A stretch of 64,000 bases of DNA from Vanessa cardui. Its lineage: Eukaryota; Arthropoda; Insecta; Lepidoptera; Nymphalidae. The position numbers and the translations under genes are program-made. The notes under the pieces are model-generated. The model ran no database searches, was not told where the DNA came from, and saw only the letters and a program-made list of their open reading frames with translations. Below are positions 42,641-53,150 of this stretch, piece by piece (the stretch's first letter is position 1; the number at the start of each line of letters is the position of its first letter). The stretch covers positions 1,304,501 to 1,368,500 of the forward strand of contig NC_061140.1 of the NCBI RefSeq assembly GCF_905220365.1, written 5' to 3'.

Positions 42641-43493
42641 AATATATAAAAAAGATTTTTGTAATAAATATTAAAGACAAGAAACTTAGGGAACGTGATA
42701 TATATATACATTACAAGGTAGAATTTTTGTCTGTTAACTTGGTAGTGTACAGATCTGTAATAACATATAGTATTTGATATCTTATATTATTATAAATATT
42801 TTAGAACCAGAAGTAGGAAGTATACTAACCTCTAAAACAATTATCTTTAATTTACCATACCAGTCAATCTACCACAAAAGAAAAATATTTTGTATACAAC
42901 ACAAATAACCATCAATAATCACATTACACCGTAATCATTATAATCGCGATCCAAAATGTGTCAGTAGCAAAACTACCGCCTTTTTTTAAGTGATGTTGTG
43001 TGACTTGACGCAGATGTAGCTTGTTTATTCCAAAAATATATATTACCTGTGCATTTATGCATAAGCCATCACTTTGTCTCTTTTCTACCAATCTAACTGT
43101 CAAGTTTTATTTTAACTCTTATAAAAAAAATATATTACATAATTATGACCATAAATTATTAATGAGAAGTGAAATTTAATCTCACGTTAAAAAATATTCA
43201 CTCGTAAATATTTTAGGACAAGCAGAGCCCGCGTCTTCGTGCGATAACTTTCGTTGATTTTACTATAACTTATTAATTCTATATAAGACAAAATTTGTGA
43301 TATTAAATCGCTGGTGGGTGGCACCTGACGTGACGGCGGGTAGTATTTGAAAAGCATGACTTTATATATAATTCTAAAATAAAAGCTTAAGTTACTTTTT
43401 ATATCAGCTATCCAGTTAAAGTCTCGTTAAAATTCAGTCAGACAAAAATTACAAAAACTCTATATGTATAAATAGTTATATGTACTGTGTACT
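42641..43493. other. AT-rich sequence, no feature
   Basis: No gene or repeat boundary is recognised over about 850 bases. Confidence 0.45.
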
Positions 43494-43662
43494 TCAACAA
43501 CAACAATCAACAACCACAACAGCCTGTAAATTCCCACTGCTGGGCTAAAGGCCTCCTCTCCCTTAGAGGAGAAGTTTTGGAACATATTCCACCACGCTGT
43601 TCCAATGCGGGTTGGTGGAATACACATGTGGCAGATTTTTTTTAAATTTGTCACATGCAAAA
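43494..43662 (-). repeat. SINE-1 fragment, tail side
   Basis: Minus strand, from CAA-repeat tail (43494-43524) through ccaccacgctgttccaatgc to the middle; the tRNA head is missing. Confidence 0.75.
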
Positions 43663-44014
43663 TGATATATGTATAAATAGTTATATATACTGTGTATACA
43701 TACATATTTAGTAAAAAGCGGTTACTTCAGCGTTACAAACAAACACCCCAATTTTATTATATGTATAGGAAAGCCTCCGTTTTATTTGAAAAACAAAATC
43801 ACCGATTTTCTTTCACTGATTATTTCTCTTCGAAACCGAAAGTAGCTCGAACTTTTACAATCAATCATTACATAATATCCCGTATAGGATTTTATGAACT
43901 ACGTATTTTTCGTACATTAAATATTCATAGTTGTTGTTTCGAAACCAAAACGGAATATATCACAAGAAGTATCTTCGAGTAAAGAACTTATTATTACTGT
44001 CAACATCTAATAGC
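43663..44014. other. Anonymous sequence with a 96-codon frame
   Basis: The frame 43692-43982 (plus) has no domain that I recognise, lies between repeats and is not supported as a gene. Confidence 0.4.
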
Positions 44015-44027
44015 TATGTTGATATAA

Positions 44028-44214
44028 TTTAAATAAAACTATTTATAACGGATGAATCGCGTATATTAATTATTTTTTAAACATCCCGACGTTTCGAGCA
44101 CTTTGCAGTGTTCGTGGTCACGGGCAGACTGCCCGTGACCACGAACACTGATTCATCCGTTATAAATAGTTTTATTTAAATGTGTAATCATCGCGAAAAT
44201 TTAAGACAACATTA
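44028..44214 (+). mobile_element. FB-1 hairpin retroposon, copy 2
   Basis: 187 bp, flanked by the 13-bp duplication tatgttgatataa (44015-44027, 44215-44227). The outer stem 44031-44058 pairs exactly with 44150-44177. The inner stem 44106-44127 pairs exactly with 44129-44150, around a single A. In the right half the two stem parts are contiguous, so 47 bases of the left half (44059-44105) have no partner. The 3' tail is the same as in copies 1 and 3. Confidence 0.88.
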
Positions 44215-44596
44215 TATGTTGATATAAGTTTCCATAACTGGGACAGACAGATAAATTAAGACTAGTTCATTGAGGCCATCGTAAGATTAAAACTATTATA
44301 GTCTATATAAGCCGTAAAAGTAGTTATGGCTGAAAGACGACGTATTGGAAGGAGGACTTGGATGATAGAACGTCTTCAATCAAATGGAATCACAGTCGTT
44401 TGAACTTAGGACCTTTTTGGTTTATTACATAGTGATGCATCTGAATTTACTCGACTAATAACCTTAAAATCTCTCATATTTCGGTGTATAAGATGTTCTT
44501 AATTGATTTTGATATTGTTAAGCAAATGAATCGTTATGTATGTACTTAACAGACCTTGATCTATTATCACGCGAGCCCATATAGCTTGAAAATATC

Positions 44597-44840
44597 ATTA
44601 TTACATAGTATAAAATAAAGTTACCGCTGATTGTCCCTATGTATGCTTAGATCTTTAAATTGTTTTTAATAGATAGAGTAATTCGATTGGAAGGTTTTTG
44701 TATATAATACATGGACAGCATGGTAAAGAAATACTGATAATTTTAGAAGTTTCTAATGTTTTATCGTAAATAAACAAATATAGTAAATATATTTAGTATC
44801 AGTCTTGCATCCGTGCGGCTAGCAAGCGGGGGCGGGTCAT
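44597..44840 (+). mobile_element. HEL-B copy inside block B, copy 2
   Basis: Same element and same altered 3' end as 40968-41210, with a few substitutions. Confidence 0.65.
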
Positions 44841-45250
44841 TAATAAAAATATAATCTTCACTTGATATTTCAAATTCTGGGCTACTAATAAGAAGCTTAT
44901 GTCCATTTAAATTCCGTATTGGCTCAGTAAAACAGTTCTGGGATCATTCTGTCAAAAATATTTCAGTACCAGCCTGTAGTCAAGTTAGTAAACGCTTCAT
45001 GTACTTTGCCGTGCACTAAAATACGTGAAGCTAGAAGCTCTGTGTTGAGTTCAAAGTATTCCGAAACCGGAGTAGTTTCTGTGTTTTTGGAATACTGTTG
45101 TATCGTATTAAGGGAGTGCATCTCTGATTTAGTTTATTTTCGTTAGTCATGTCATGTCCAGTATGACCAAAATCAGTTAGAAAATGATTATACAAGAATT
45201 TTCCTGAAAATTTACGTCGAGCGCATATTCAGAACAACAAAAGAAGGTTC

Positions 45251-45426
45251 GGATTTCTAAAAAATTAGACACATGCAGTTTTCCTCACGATGTTTTCCTT
45301 CGCCGCCAAGGATGAGAAAAATTATAAACACAAATTAAGCACATGAAATTCAGTGGTGCTTGCCTGGGTTTGAACCCGCAATCAACGGTTAAGATGCACG
45401 CGTTCTAACCGCTGGGCTGTCACGGC
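45251..45426 (-). repeat. SINE-1 copy inside block B, copy 2
   Basis: The paralogue of 41611-41843, shortened by about 46 bases on the tail side. Confidence 0.7.
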
Positions 45427-45723
45427 TTTTATTCAGAACTCCGCAAGAGAAACTCAAATTTTACCAATAACATTTACAATCGTCATCCGATAAAATGTAT
45501 TCAAGATTTTTACTCTGTGACAGCATAGGGCTTTGATTACACCTCACGTTCACAATATATGGTAATCAGGACCCTCTCGTCCTCTAGGGATTTCTAAAGC
45601 CCACGAATTTGTCCGGGATTCATACTTAGAAAATCATATACTTTTTTATTTGTCTATCATGTGAAAATAAGATCATATTGTAATGGATGATAAATTTTGT
45701 ATGATTTCTTAACTTGTTATGTA

Positions 45724-45949
45724 CTAGCGACCTACCCCGACTTCGCACGGGCGCAATGCTGATACTAAACATACTACAGTTTTTTTGTTGTTTATTTACT
45801 GTATTGTCCATGTATTATATACAAAAACCTTCCTCTCGAATCATTTTATCTTTTAAAAAATACCGCACAAAAATCCGTTGCGTAATTTTAAAGATCTAAG
45901 CATACATAGGGACAGACAGCGGTAAGCGACTTTGTTTCATACCATGTAC
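45724..45949 (-). mobile_element. HEL-B copy inside block B, copy 2
   Basis: Minus strand with CTAG at 45724-45727; the paralogue of 42140-42366. Confidence 0.7.
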
Positions 45950-46031
45950 AGATAACGAAAATGATGATGATACGAAGATTTCTTTAAAAACATTTTAATA
46001 TAAACGCTCCGATATATATGAGCTGATATAT

Positions 46032-46328
46032 GAGCTGAGATGGCCCAGTGGTTAGAACGCGTGCATCTTAACCGATGATTACGGGTTCAAACCCAGACAA
46101 GCTGTATATTAATGTGCTTAATTTGTGTTTATAATTCATCTCGTGCTCGGCGGTGAAGGAAAACATCGTGAGGAAACCTGCATGTGTCTAATTTCATCGA
46201 AATTCTGCCACATGTGCATTCCACCAACGCGCATTGGAACAGTGTGGTGGAATATGTTACAAACCCTCTCCTTAATGTAAGAGGAGGCCTTATCTCAGCA
46301 GTGGGAAATGTACAGGCTGTTACTTTAC
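46032..46328 (+). repeat. SINE-1 copy, full length
   Basis: It runs from gagctgagatggcccagtgg to tacaggctgttactttactt, missing a few bases after the B-box. Confidence 0.88.
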
Positions 46329-46829
46329 TTTTAATTTATATGTATTTGTCTCACATGAGTGAAAGAGACGACAATATAAAGTTATTTATATAAGGTTTTA
46401 TATTTCGAATGTATTGACAGTTGATACTTATTGTGGTGAGAACGATACCATAAATCGTTGAACTCATACTTACGAAAGGCAAATATTTCACAAAAGTGCA
46501 CGAAAACTTGTTACGTTATTAAATCAAGAAGTATTGAAACGTACTAGGCTCACAACTACAGAAGAGAATACTCAAAGTCGTTGAATTCATGAAACGTTAC
46601 GTAAGCATTAACTCACTTTTCACTCCGAGTTATCAAGTTATCAAACGGAGGGCGCTCCGACGGTGATTAATTGAAATTCTGAAAACAGCACGATTCGAAA
46701 GTTCTGAATGTGATTTGAGTTTAAAAACTTTCTTTATTCGAGTTCAATAACTGTTCCAGTTATGTTCAACGAGAATAAGTACTTGCATTTTTTAATTCCT
46801 GTTTGTAACTTTATTTATATATTTATTTA
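46329..46829. other. Anonymous sequence
   Basis: No gene or recognised repeat. Confidence 0.45.
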
Positions 46830-46995
46830 AAATTCTTTATTGCACAACACATCGATATAAAGGGATACAAAACATTAGGTATATACATGGTGCGCAAAGG
46901 CAGTCTTATCGCTTATGCGATCACAGACTACCTTTGGTGATAGGAGCTTAGAACGCAAGCTTGAAGAAAAATATGTTGAAAAAAGATTAAAAGTA
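46830..46995 (-). repeat. LINE-like 3' end
   Basis: On the minus strand it ends in gcaataaagaattttaaata. The body has gcagtcttatcgcttatgcg and gactacctttggtgatagga on the plus strand, a motif set I recognise from lepidopteran LINE 3' regions. No coding part remains. Confidence 0.5.
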
Positions 46996-47117
46996 TAATA
47001 TGATAATATTCATTCTAAGGAATAATAATAAACTACACATAACTACATAACAATAATAAACACATAGAAATATAATATATATAAAAATATATACGTAATT
47101 ATAAACTACATACTATT

Positions 47118-47421
47118 GAGCTGAGATGGCCTAGTGGTTAGACCGCGTGCATCTTAACCGATGATTTCGGGTTCAAACCCAGGTAATCACCTCTATTTAT
47201 ATGTGTTTAATTGTGCTTATAATTCATCTCGTACTCGGCGGTGTTTGAAACATCGTGAGGAAACCTGCTCGTGTCTAATTTCATCGATATTCTACCACAC
47301 GTGCATTCCACCAACCCGCATTGGAACAGGTGGAATATGTTCCAAACCCTCTCATCAAAAGGAGAGGAGGCATTAACCCAGCAGTGGGAAATTTACGGGC
47401 TGTTACTTTACTACTTACTTA
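47118..47421 (+). repeat. SINE-1 copy with 10-bp target duplication
   Basis: Full length from gagctgagatggcctagtgg, with acatactatt on both sides (47108-47117 and 47422-47431). The frames of 71 and 65 codons inside are SINE artefacts. Confidence 0.9.
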
Positions 47422-47431
47422 ACATACTATT

Positions 47432-47936
47432 ACATATTTGCATACATTATTTAAATATGGATAGGTAATAGTTTCTCAAACAATGCTTAAAGATTGCCTA
47501 GGATTTAGACTGCCGTTTATCAGTGGGTAGTGCATTGCATAATTTCTGTATGAACTTCTTATTTAATCCAACAATATTAACTTAGCACATAAAATATATA
47601 AGAAAACAATATTATACAGAGTAAACAGCGTAATTATGTTTCAAATAATATTTTTCTATTTACTCGTCCCGCAGAAAACGCCAGTGGATTTTTAATAAAA
47701 CTCGGTAATATTGTTATAGTCATACAGTAGTAGTAGTTTAAGTCCATCCCTAGAGCATAGTTTAAACTAACCGTGACTGGCTGCATAAATCCAGGATTCG
47801 AAATTTAAATCCAGAGTTAGACCAATAAAAGAGGACAAATATTTTATACAAGATTTTAAATTATTAATTTTAAATTGTCAATTTTTATTATTAACATATT
47901 TTACTTATTATTAACATAGTCCATATCGGACTATAT
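47432..47936. other. AT-rich sequence, no feature
   Basis: Nothing recognised. Confidence 0.45.
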
Positions 47937-48022
47937 CGGACAAACGTACGAGAAAGGTAGATACTACCTGTATATCGAGCTCCACCGAATAAAAATAAAA
48001 AACATGGTAAATATCCCGAAAT
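47937..48022 (+). repeat. LINE-like 3' end, short copy
   Basis: It shares caaacgtacgagaaaggtag, atatcgagctccaccgaata and catggtaaatatcccg with 14970-15195. Confidence 0.5.
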
Positions 48023-48555
48023 GAATAACTTGAATGTCAAATATTTTTCTGTAGTTCAAACTTTGGAAGTGGCCAGTATTGGAACTCTCTTGCTTCGTGA
48101 AGATCTGAACACATTGGTTGTGTGAACCGTTGAACCGTATAGTGTCAAATTGGTTTTCGATCAGATTTTGAAAATAAGGAAATGAAAGTGTACCTAACAC
48201 ACACATACATAGACACGCGCACACTTATATTTGAAAAAGGTCTTGTAGTTCCTGAGAAGTTTCTGATGGGAAATTCCATCTGAAATACGGGAAAAATCGT
48301 ATAAAACATTTGATGACAATGAAGAATCAATAAAGGTAGTTTTGTCAGTAAAATACATAATAAAATTTTTGCTTAATTGAAATATTCTTAAATGTAAATA
48401 ATTTGAAAATAAAACCCTAATAAATAGGATATTACTTTTAAATTCAAATTTGAAAAGTATGGTGTCGAGCATTGAGCTACTGGGGTGACAGTAGGTACCC
48501 AAAAGTGAAACAAGAATTTCTAGTATTATCTACCATATATAAACGCTAATGTATA
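48023..48555. other. Anonymous AT-rich sequence
   Basis: Frames of 86 and 102 codons on the minus strand have no recognisable domain and are driven by AT-rich sequence and a short CA-type repeat. Confidence 0.4.
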
Positions 48556-48935
48556 ACTAATATTATAAATGTGAAAGTATCTCTATCTGAAATAAAACTG
48601 GTTTTAACGTATTTAAATCGCGTATATTAATTATTTTTATTTTTATCATCCCGACGTTTCGAGCACTTTACAGCGTTCGTGGTCACGGGTAGACCGTCGC
48701 AAGTCGCGATTTAAATCCGTTAAAACTAGTTTTATTTCAATGGGTAATAATCGCGAAAATCTAAGACAACATTATCTCTATCTGTCTGTCGCTCTTTCAC
48801 TACCAAAACAATAAACCGAACTTGATGAAATTTGGTGTGAAGCAAACTTGAACTCCATGGAAGGACATAGGGTACTTTTTGCCTACCACATGACAACCGA
48901 GCTAAAAGACAAGCGAAGCCGCGGGCGGCAACCAG
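48556..48935 (+). mobile_element. HEL-A copy split by FB-1
   Basis: The 5' part (48556-48589) and 3' part (48773-48935) join into one HEL-A when the insert and one copy of tatctctatctg are removed. The 3' end is gccgcgggcggcaa, then ccagt where CTAGT is expected. Confidence 0.8.
48590..48772 (+). mobile_element. FB-1 hairpin retroposon, copy 3
   Basis: 183 bp with the 12-bp duplication tatctctatctg (48578-48589, 48773-48784). The left stem 48590-48622 pairs with 48705-48737 at 31 of 33 positions. The loop carries the shared catcccgacgtttcgagcac and tcgtggtcacggg. The 3' tail ends ctaagacaacat. Confidence 0.87.
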
Positions 48936-49128
48936 TACTTTATATACGAATTTACGCTGCATTTCGACGTAACAATGTTATTATCAGTTACAACTTTTAA
49001 TTAGGTTTACGTCCAAATAAATGTTATGTCATTAAATATATTTTGTTAAGCATACTAATTGGATGAGTATTTGCTTTGTTACCGCTTTTGATCGACATCA
49101 GAGCTAACTTTATTTTTATAACAAATAA

Positions 49129-49362
49129 TCATTACATAGTATAAAACAAAGTCGCTTTATCTGCCCGTATATCCCTTTGCATGCTTAAATCTATAAAATT
49201 ACGCAACGGATTTTGTTGCGGTTTTTTAATAGATAAGAGTGATTCGAAAAGGTTTTTATATGCTATACATAGACAAATTTGTAAAGAAACACTTATAATT
49301 TTAGAAGTATCGACTGTGATGTCATATCATTTCACCCGTGCGAAGTCGCGGAGGGTCGCTAG
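49129..49362 (+). mobile_element. HEL-B small non-autonomous Helitron
   Basis: It starts tcattacatagtataaaaca and ends gtgcgaagtcgcggagggtc with CTAG at 49359-49362 followed by T. Confidence 0.82.
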
Positions 49363-50054
49363 TATGTTTGTTTATAAATACTAATACAATCAAAATATAG
49401 ACAATATTACAAGTCTTTTTAGAATTTCTCGACTGAAAATCGATGGTCAATTCACGAAGCTGATCTTACGAAGCCAACCAAAATATTTAAATATAGAAAT
49501 ATAAAATAATATTGTCGTACAAAGTATTAAAAATCTTAACTCACTTGCAATTCGTAAATGGCTTTCTTATCAGTTCAGTTGTTTCAAAAATAATAAACTT
49601 AATCTATAATAAATTAAACCGAGTTTAAAATTAGGAACATCCAGTGAACTAAAAGTAAAAAAGATGTCTATGAAATTTTAGACCGATTTTAATGAAACTT
49701 ACGTTATTCCCTTATTTGAAGTGTACCTAAGTTAGATTAAAATGATCTATTCAAGATGACTTTATACACTTACGAAATTAAGCACACGTGCTTGAATGGA
49801 TCATTATACACAAATATAATTTAATTCTAACAATGTTACATAGAACACGTTTTCCCCAATGACAATGAGAATGAGAAAGATCACAGTGGCGTGCACTTGG
49901 AGAGGCACTGTCCAACAGTGGACAAACTCATGCTGACGATGATAATGATGATGAATGTGACATACAAGATGTCCAACTGATAACCTCCTGTATTAGAAGT
50001 CGGTTACAACAATTTCTTATTAATATTATTATGTATTGATTTTCATTTAATTAT
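49363..50054. other. Stretch with LINE-like scraps
   Basis: At 49876-49950, agatcacagtggcgtgcact and aacagtggacaaactcatgc resemble a decayed RTE-type 3' end like that at 38905. At 49979-50006 there is the aacctcctgtattagaagtc repeat end also seen near 5970. No gene is seen. Confidence 0.4.
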
Positions 50055-50065
50055 AAAAGACTAGT

Positions 50066-50366
50066 ACAACAACGGTCTGTAAATTTCCACTGCTAGGCTA
50101 AAGGCCTCCCCTCACTTTGAGGAGAAGGTTTGGAACACATTCCACCACGCTGTTCCAATGCGGGTTGGTGGAATACACATGTGGCAGAATTTCTATGAAA
50201 TTTGTCTTGTATGCAGGTTCCCTCACGATGTTTTCCTTCACCGCTGAGCACGAGATGAATTATAAAGACAAACTAAGCACATGAATCAGCGGTGCCTGCC
50301 TGGGTTTGAACTCGCAATCATCAGTTAAGATATAACGTGTTCTAACCACTGGGCCATCTCGACTCT
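50066..50366 (-). repeat. SINE-1 copy with 11-bp target duplication
   Basis: Full-length minus-strand copy; aaaagactagt occurs at 50055-50065 and again at 50373-50383 after a short A run. Confidence 0.88.
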
Positions 50367-50383
50367 AAAAAAAAAAGACTAGT

Positions 50384-50752
50384 GATGTAGAATAATTCAT
50401 TCATTCAATTTCTATTAGATTCAAAATACGTTACTGAGAAAAAAGATCTGGTGCGCTAACAAATTCGTGACTCGCGATTTCGTTGTACACTTCCCAAACT
50501 AGCACGTCCTTTTCCCGGAGGAATCAACTTCAGCGTTGTAAAAGGTTCCCTTGGTCGCTTCTACGACAAATATATGGGTTTTTTATATTTCACAAAAGTT
50601 AAAATATTTTTATGTACAAAATGGAAACTTTGACGTAAATATTAAAATCATATATTATGCCAAAATTTGTATATGTAATGTGTGTATTATGCAAGAATTA
50701 ACTTGGGAGTATCACATAATTGTAGATATATACTATAATTATATAATATGAG
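50384..50752. other. Anonymous AT-rich sequence
   Basis: No gene or repeat recognised. Confidence 0.45.
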
Positions 50753-50972
50753 ACAACATCATATACATTACTCTGATAACAACGTAAGTAGCTGAAGCAC
50801 TAGTGATTATGGAAATCAGAAGTAACGAAGGTACTACAAACATCCAGACCCAAGACAACATAGAACACTAATGGTAATCTACATCGACTCGGCCGGGAAT
50901 AGAACCCGGGACCTCAGAGTGGCGTACCCATGAAAACCGGTGTACACACCACTCGACCATGAAGGTAGTCGA
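50753..50972 (-). repeat. SINE-3 copy, full length
   Basis: Minus strand: gacaacatcatatacattac at the tail, ggccgggaatagaacccggg at the B-box, and accactcgaccatgaaggta at the head. Confidence 0.78.
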
Positions 50973-51005
50973 TATAATGGGATAATAAATATTTATTATG
51001 AGTTA

Positions 51006-51200
51006 CTAGTAGTCATCCGCGGTTTCGCTTGCGTTTTAGGGCGTTGGTTGTCGTGTGTTGGGCAAGAAAGCCCTGTATCCTTTTTTGGAGTTCAAGTTTG
51101 CTTTATAATTAATTTCATTAAATTCGCTTCAGCAGTTTGTTCGTGAAAGAGCAACAGACAGACAGAGTTACTTTCACATTTATAATATTATAAATATAGA
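51006..51200 (-). mobile_element. HEL-A small non-autonomous Helitron
   Basis: Minus strand from tctatatttataatattata (51200) to CTAG at 51006-51009, with A and T flanks as in Helitron insertions. It includes gctctttcacgaacaaactg. Confidence 0.83.
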
Positions 51201-51760
51201 TTTAAAAACAGAAAAAAGGGCACGCCAAACCAAGAAGCCGTTCTCTTCTGCTTAGGATAAAAAGAAAAAAATATTTGTACCGCCAATGAGATTAACAATA
51301 AGAAGGTTGTAATAATGTTTTATTAGTTTACAATATGTTACAAATGCCAAAGACCTTATACTCCTCAGCTAATAAATTCCGTATCTTAGAGGTCAGTGAC
51401 ATCCAGGCTCCCAATATAATGCTTTTCTTTTGTCAGACTTATAATAGATGGACGATGGACCTATTGAATTTTGCTTTCGGCCTGTGTTGCCCTAATGACC
51501 TCTACTGTTCACCGAGCGAGCGATTTAAAATACTCAAGCGAAGTGTTTAAAGACCACTTAAGGGCTCAGAATACATACAACTACTAAGAGCTCCTGTGAG
51601 GCTGTCTGTACCTCGGCTTAGGACCCGACTTCTATGTAGATTGACTTATTGGAAGATAAATCACAAATAAATTCATAGGAACCTATTGATAATTCCAATG
51701 ATTATAGAATTTGCAATATGTATTTCTAATCTGATGTAAGTGTGCTTAAAAATATAAGAC
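51201..51760. other. Anonymous sequence
   Basis: A 71-codon frame at 51335-51550 has no recognised domain. Nothing else is seen. Confidence 0.4.
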
Positions 51761-51761
51761 A

Positions 51762-52047
51762 CAACAACAGCAGCGTGTAAATTTCCCACTGCTGGTCAAG
51801 GCCTCTTCTCACTTATGAGGAGAAGGTTCGCTGTTCCAATGCGGGTTGCTGGAATACACATATGGCAGTTTTTTTTTTAAATGAGACACATGCAGATTTC
51901 CTTACGATGTTTTCCTTCATCGGCGAGCATGAATTGAATTATAAACACAAATCAAGTACATGAATATTCAGTGGTGCTTGCCCGGGCTTGAAACTGAGAC
52001 CATCGGTTAAGATGCACGCGTTCTAACTACTAAACTATCTCGGCACC
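51762..52047 (-). repeat. SINE-1 copy
   Basis: Minus strand from acaacaacagcagcgtgtaa to aactatctcggcacc, full length with a small deletion near the tail side. Confidence 0.82.
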
Positions 52048-52610
52048 CGGCCATATAAGACACATGTGGGATTAAAACCAACGTCTTAATAAATACAGCA
52101 GTGTCATTTCTTAGTCAGATAGCGTTATGACAAATCGCGTTTGTAATTACGAAACACGAAGATCATAAATTTTATTAAAACAGCCCATAAAACTATGAAA
52201 CCAACAACAATGACTTGGACGATCATATACAATGGAGCCTTTTGAAGGACGATAAAGTGGCAGCGCGTCTAAAATATGTTTCAAAAATTCAAATAAATGG
52301 AACGGAAAAAATGCTGGGTCATCTCATCCGCAGATTTAGTATCTAAACGGTCGTTGGATTCCGTAAAACGTGACTATCATTATGAGTTGATTTATAGTCA
52401 AAATTGAGTTCCCGTCCCTTGTCTACTGTTGCTAGCTTTTCCTCGACGTAAATTAATGTTTGCGTCAGTTATACCTTTTCAATATCATATCAATTTAACA
52501 ACGTTACTCTCGCAATAGATATTTGGCAGAAATTAGCCAAGTCACATTCCTAGCGGGATATTTTTGTTTATATATTATAAAAATATATTGGTCAAGAAGG
52601 AAAATTATTC
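52048..52610. other. Anonymous sequence
   Basis: No gene or repeat is recognised up to the target duplication of the Mag-like element. Confidence 0.45.
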
Positions 52611-52615
52611 AATAC

Positions 52616-52706
52616 TGTTACGTCAATGAAAGGCCGAGATCCAAAGCAGACTGATTTATTCAAATAATTCTCTATCTACCTTACATTACACATATTGTAC
52701 ATAACA
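52616..52706 (-). repeat. 3' LTR of the Mag-like element
   Basis: 91 bp, identical to the other LTR by eye. An AATAAA signal lies at about 52655-52660 on the minus strand. Confidence 0.93.
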
Positions 52707-52717
52707 CCTTCCTTCTT
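52707..52717 (-). other. Polypurine tract
   Basis: AAGAAGGAAGG on the minus strand lies directly before the 3' LTR, the expected primer for plus-strand synthesis. Confidence 0.8.
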
Positions 52718-53150
52718 ATTATTAACTATACTTATTAAGCTAATACATCAAAATGGTATGGTAATACAACTTTTAAACGCAAGTGATTCTTTCAACACAA
52801 ACAATATAAGCAAACAAAATATAATAACAAAACACTTATATACTATCACTATATTATACTAAAGAAAATGGTATTTTTATATAAATATAGTTATATTTAA
52901 ATAATACCAGATTATGCAGTATGTTTATAAACCACTAATGACAACTGACAATGTGCAGATCAAATACTATACATTTGTGTTACATAACTTTTACTAATGA
53001 CAAACAACAACAATAACAATTTAAAACTTTAGACATGATAATTATAAGCTAAACATAACATATTATATTATTATTTTATTTGACAATAAATTGGTACAGT
53101 TGGTATCTATGTGCATTGTACAAAGTAGTTCATGTATTATAATGAACGAG
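52718..53150 (-). other. 3' untranslated region of the Mag-like element
   Basis: About 430 AT-rich bases between the Gag-Pol stop and the polypurine tract. No further ORF, in particular no envelope-like frame, is seen. Confidence 0.75.

Larger units (their letters stand above)
44267..45966 (+). repeat. Duplicated block B, copy 2
   Basis: It matches 40637-42383 from tcattgaggccatcg to gaaaatgatg. It is not flanked by the 132-bp repeat, so it may be the older, donor copy. Confidence 0.85.

Noticed and set aside
43692..43982. 96-codon frame as a possible gene
   Set aside because: No domain, no similarity that I recognise, and AT-rich sequence between repeats. Such a length is expected by chance in 64 kb.
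48194..48502. 102-codon minus-strand frame as a possible gene
   Set aside because: It has a biased Phe/Ile/Ser composition from AT-rich DNA, overlaps two other frames, and shows no conserved motif.
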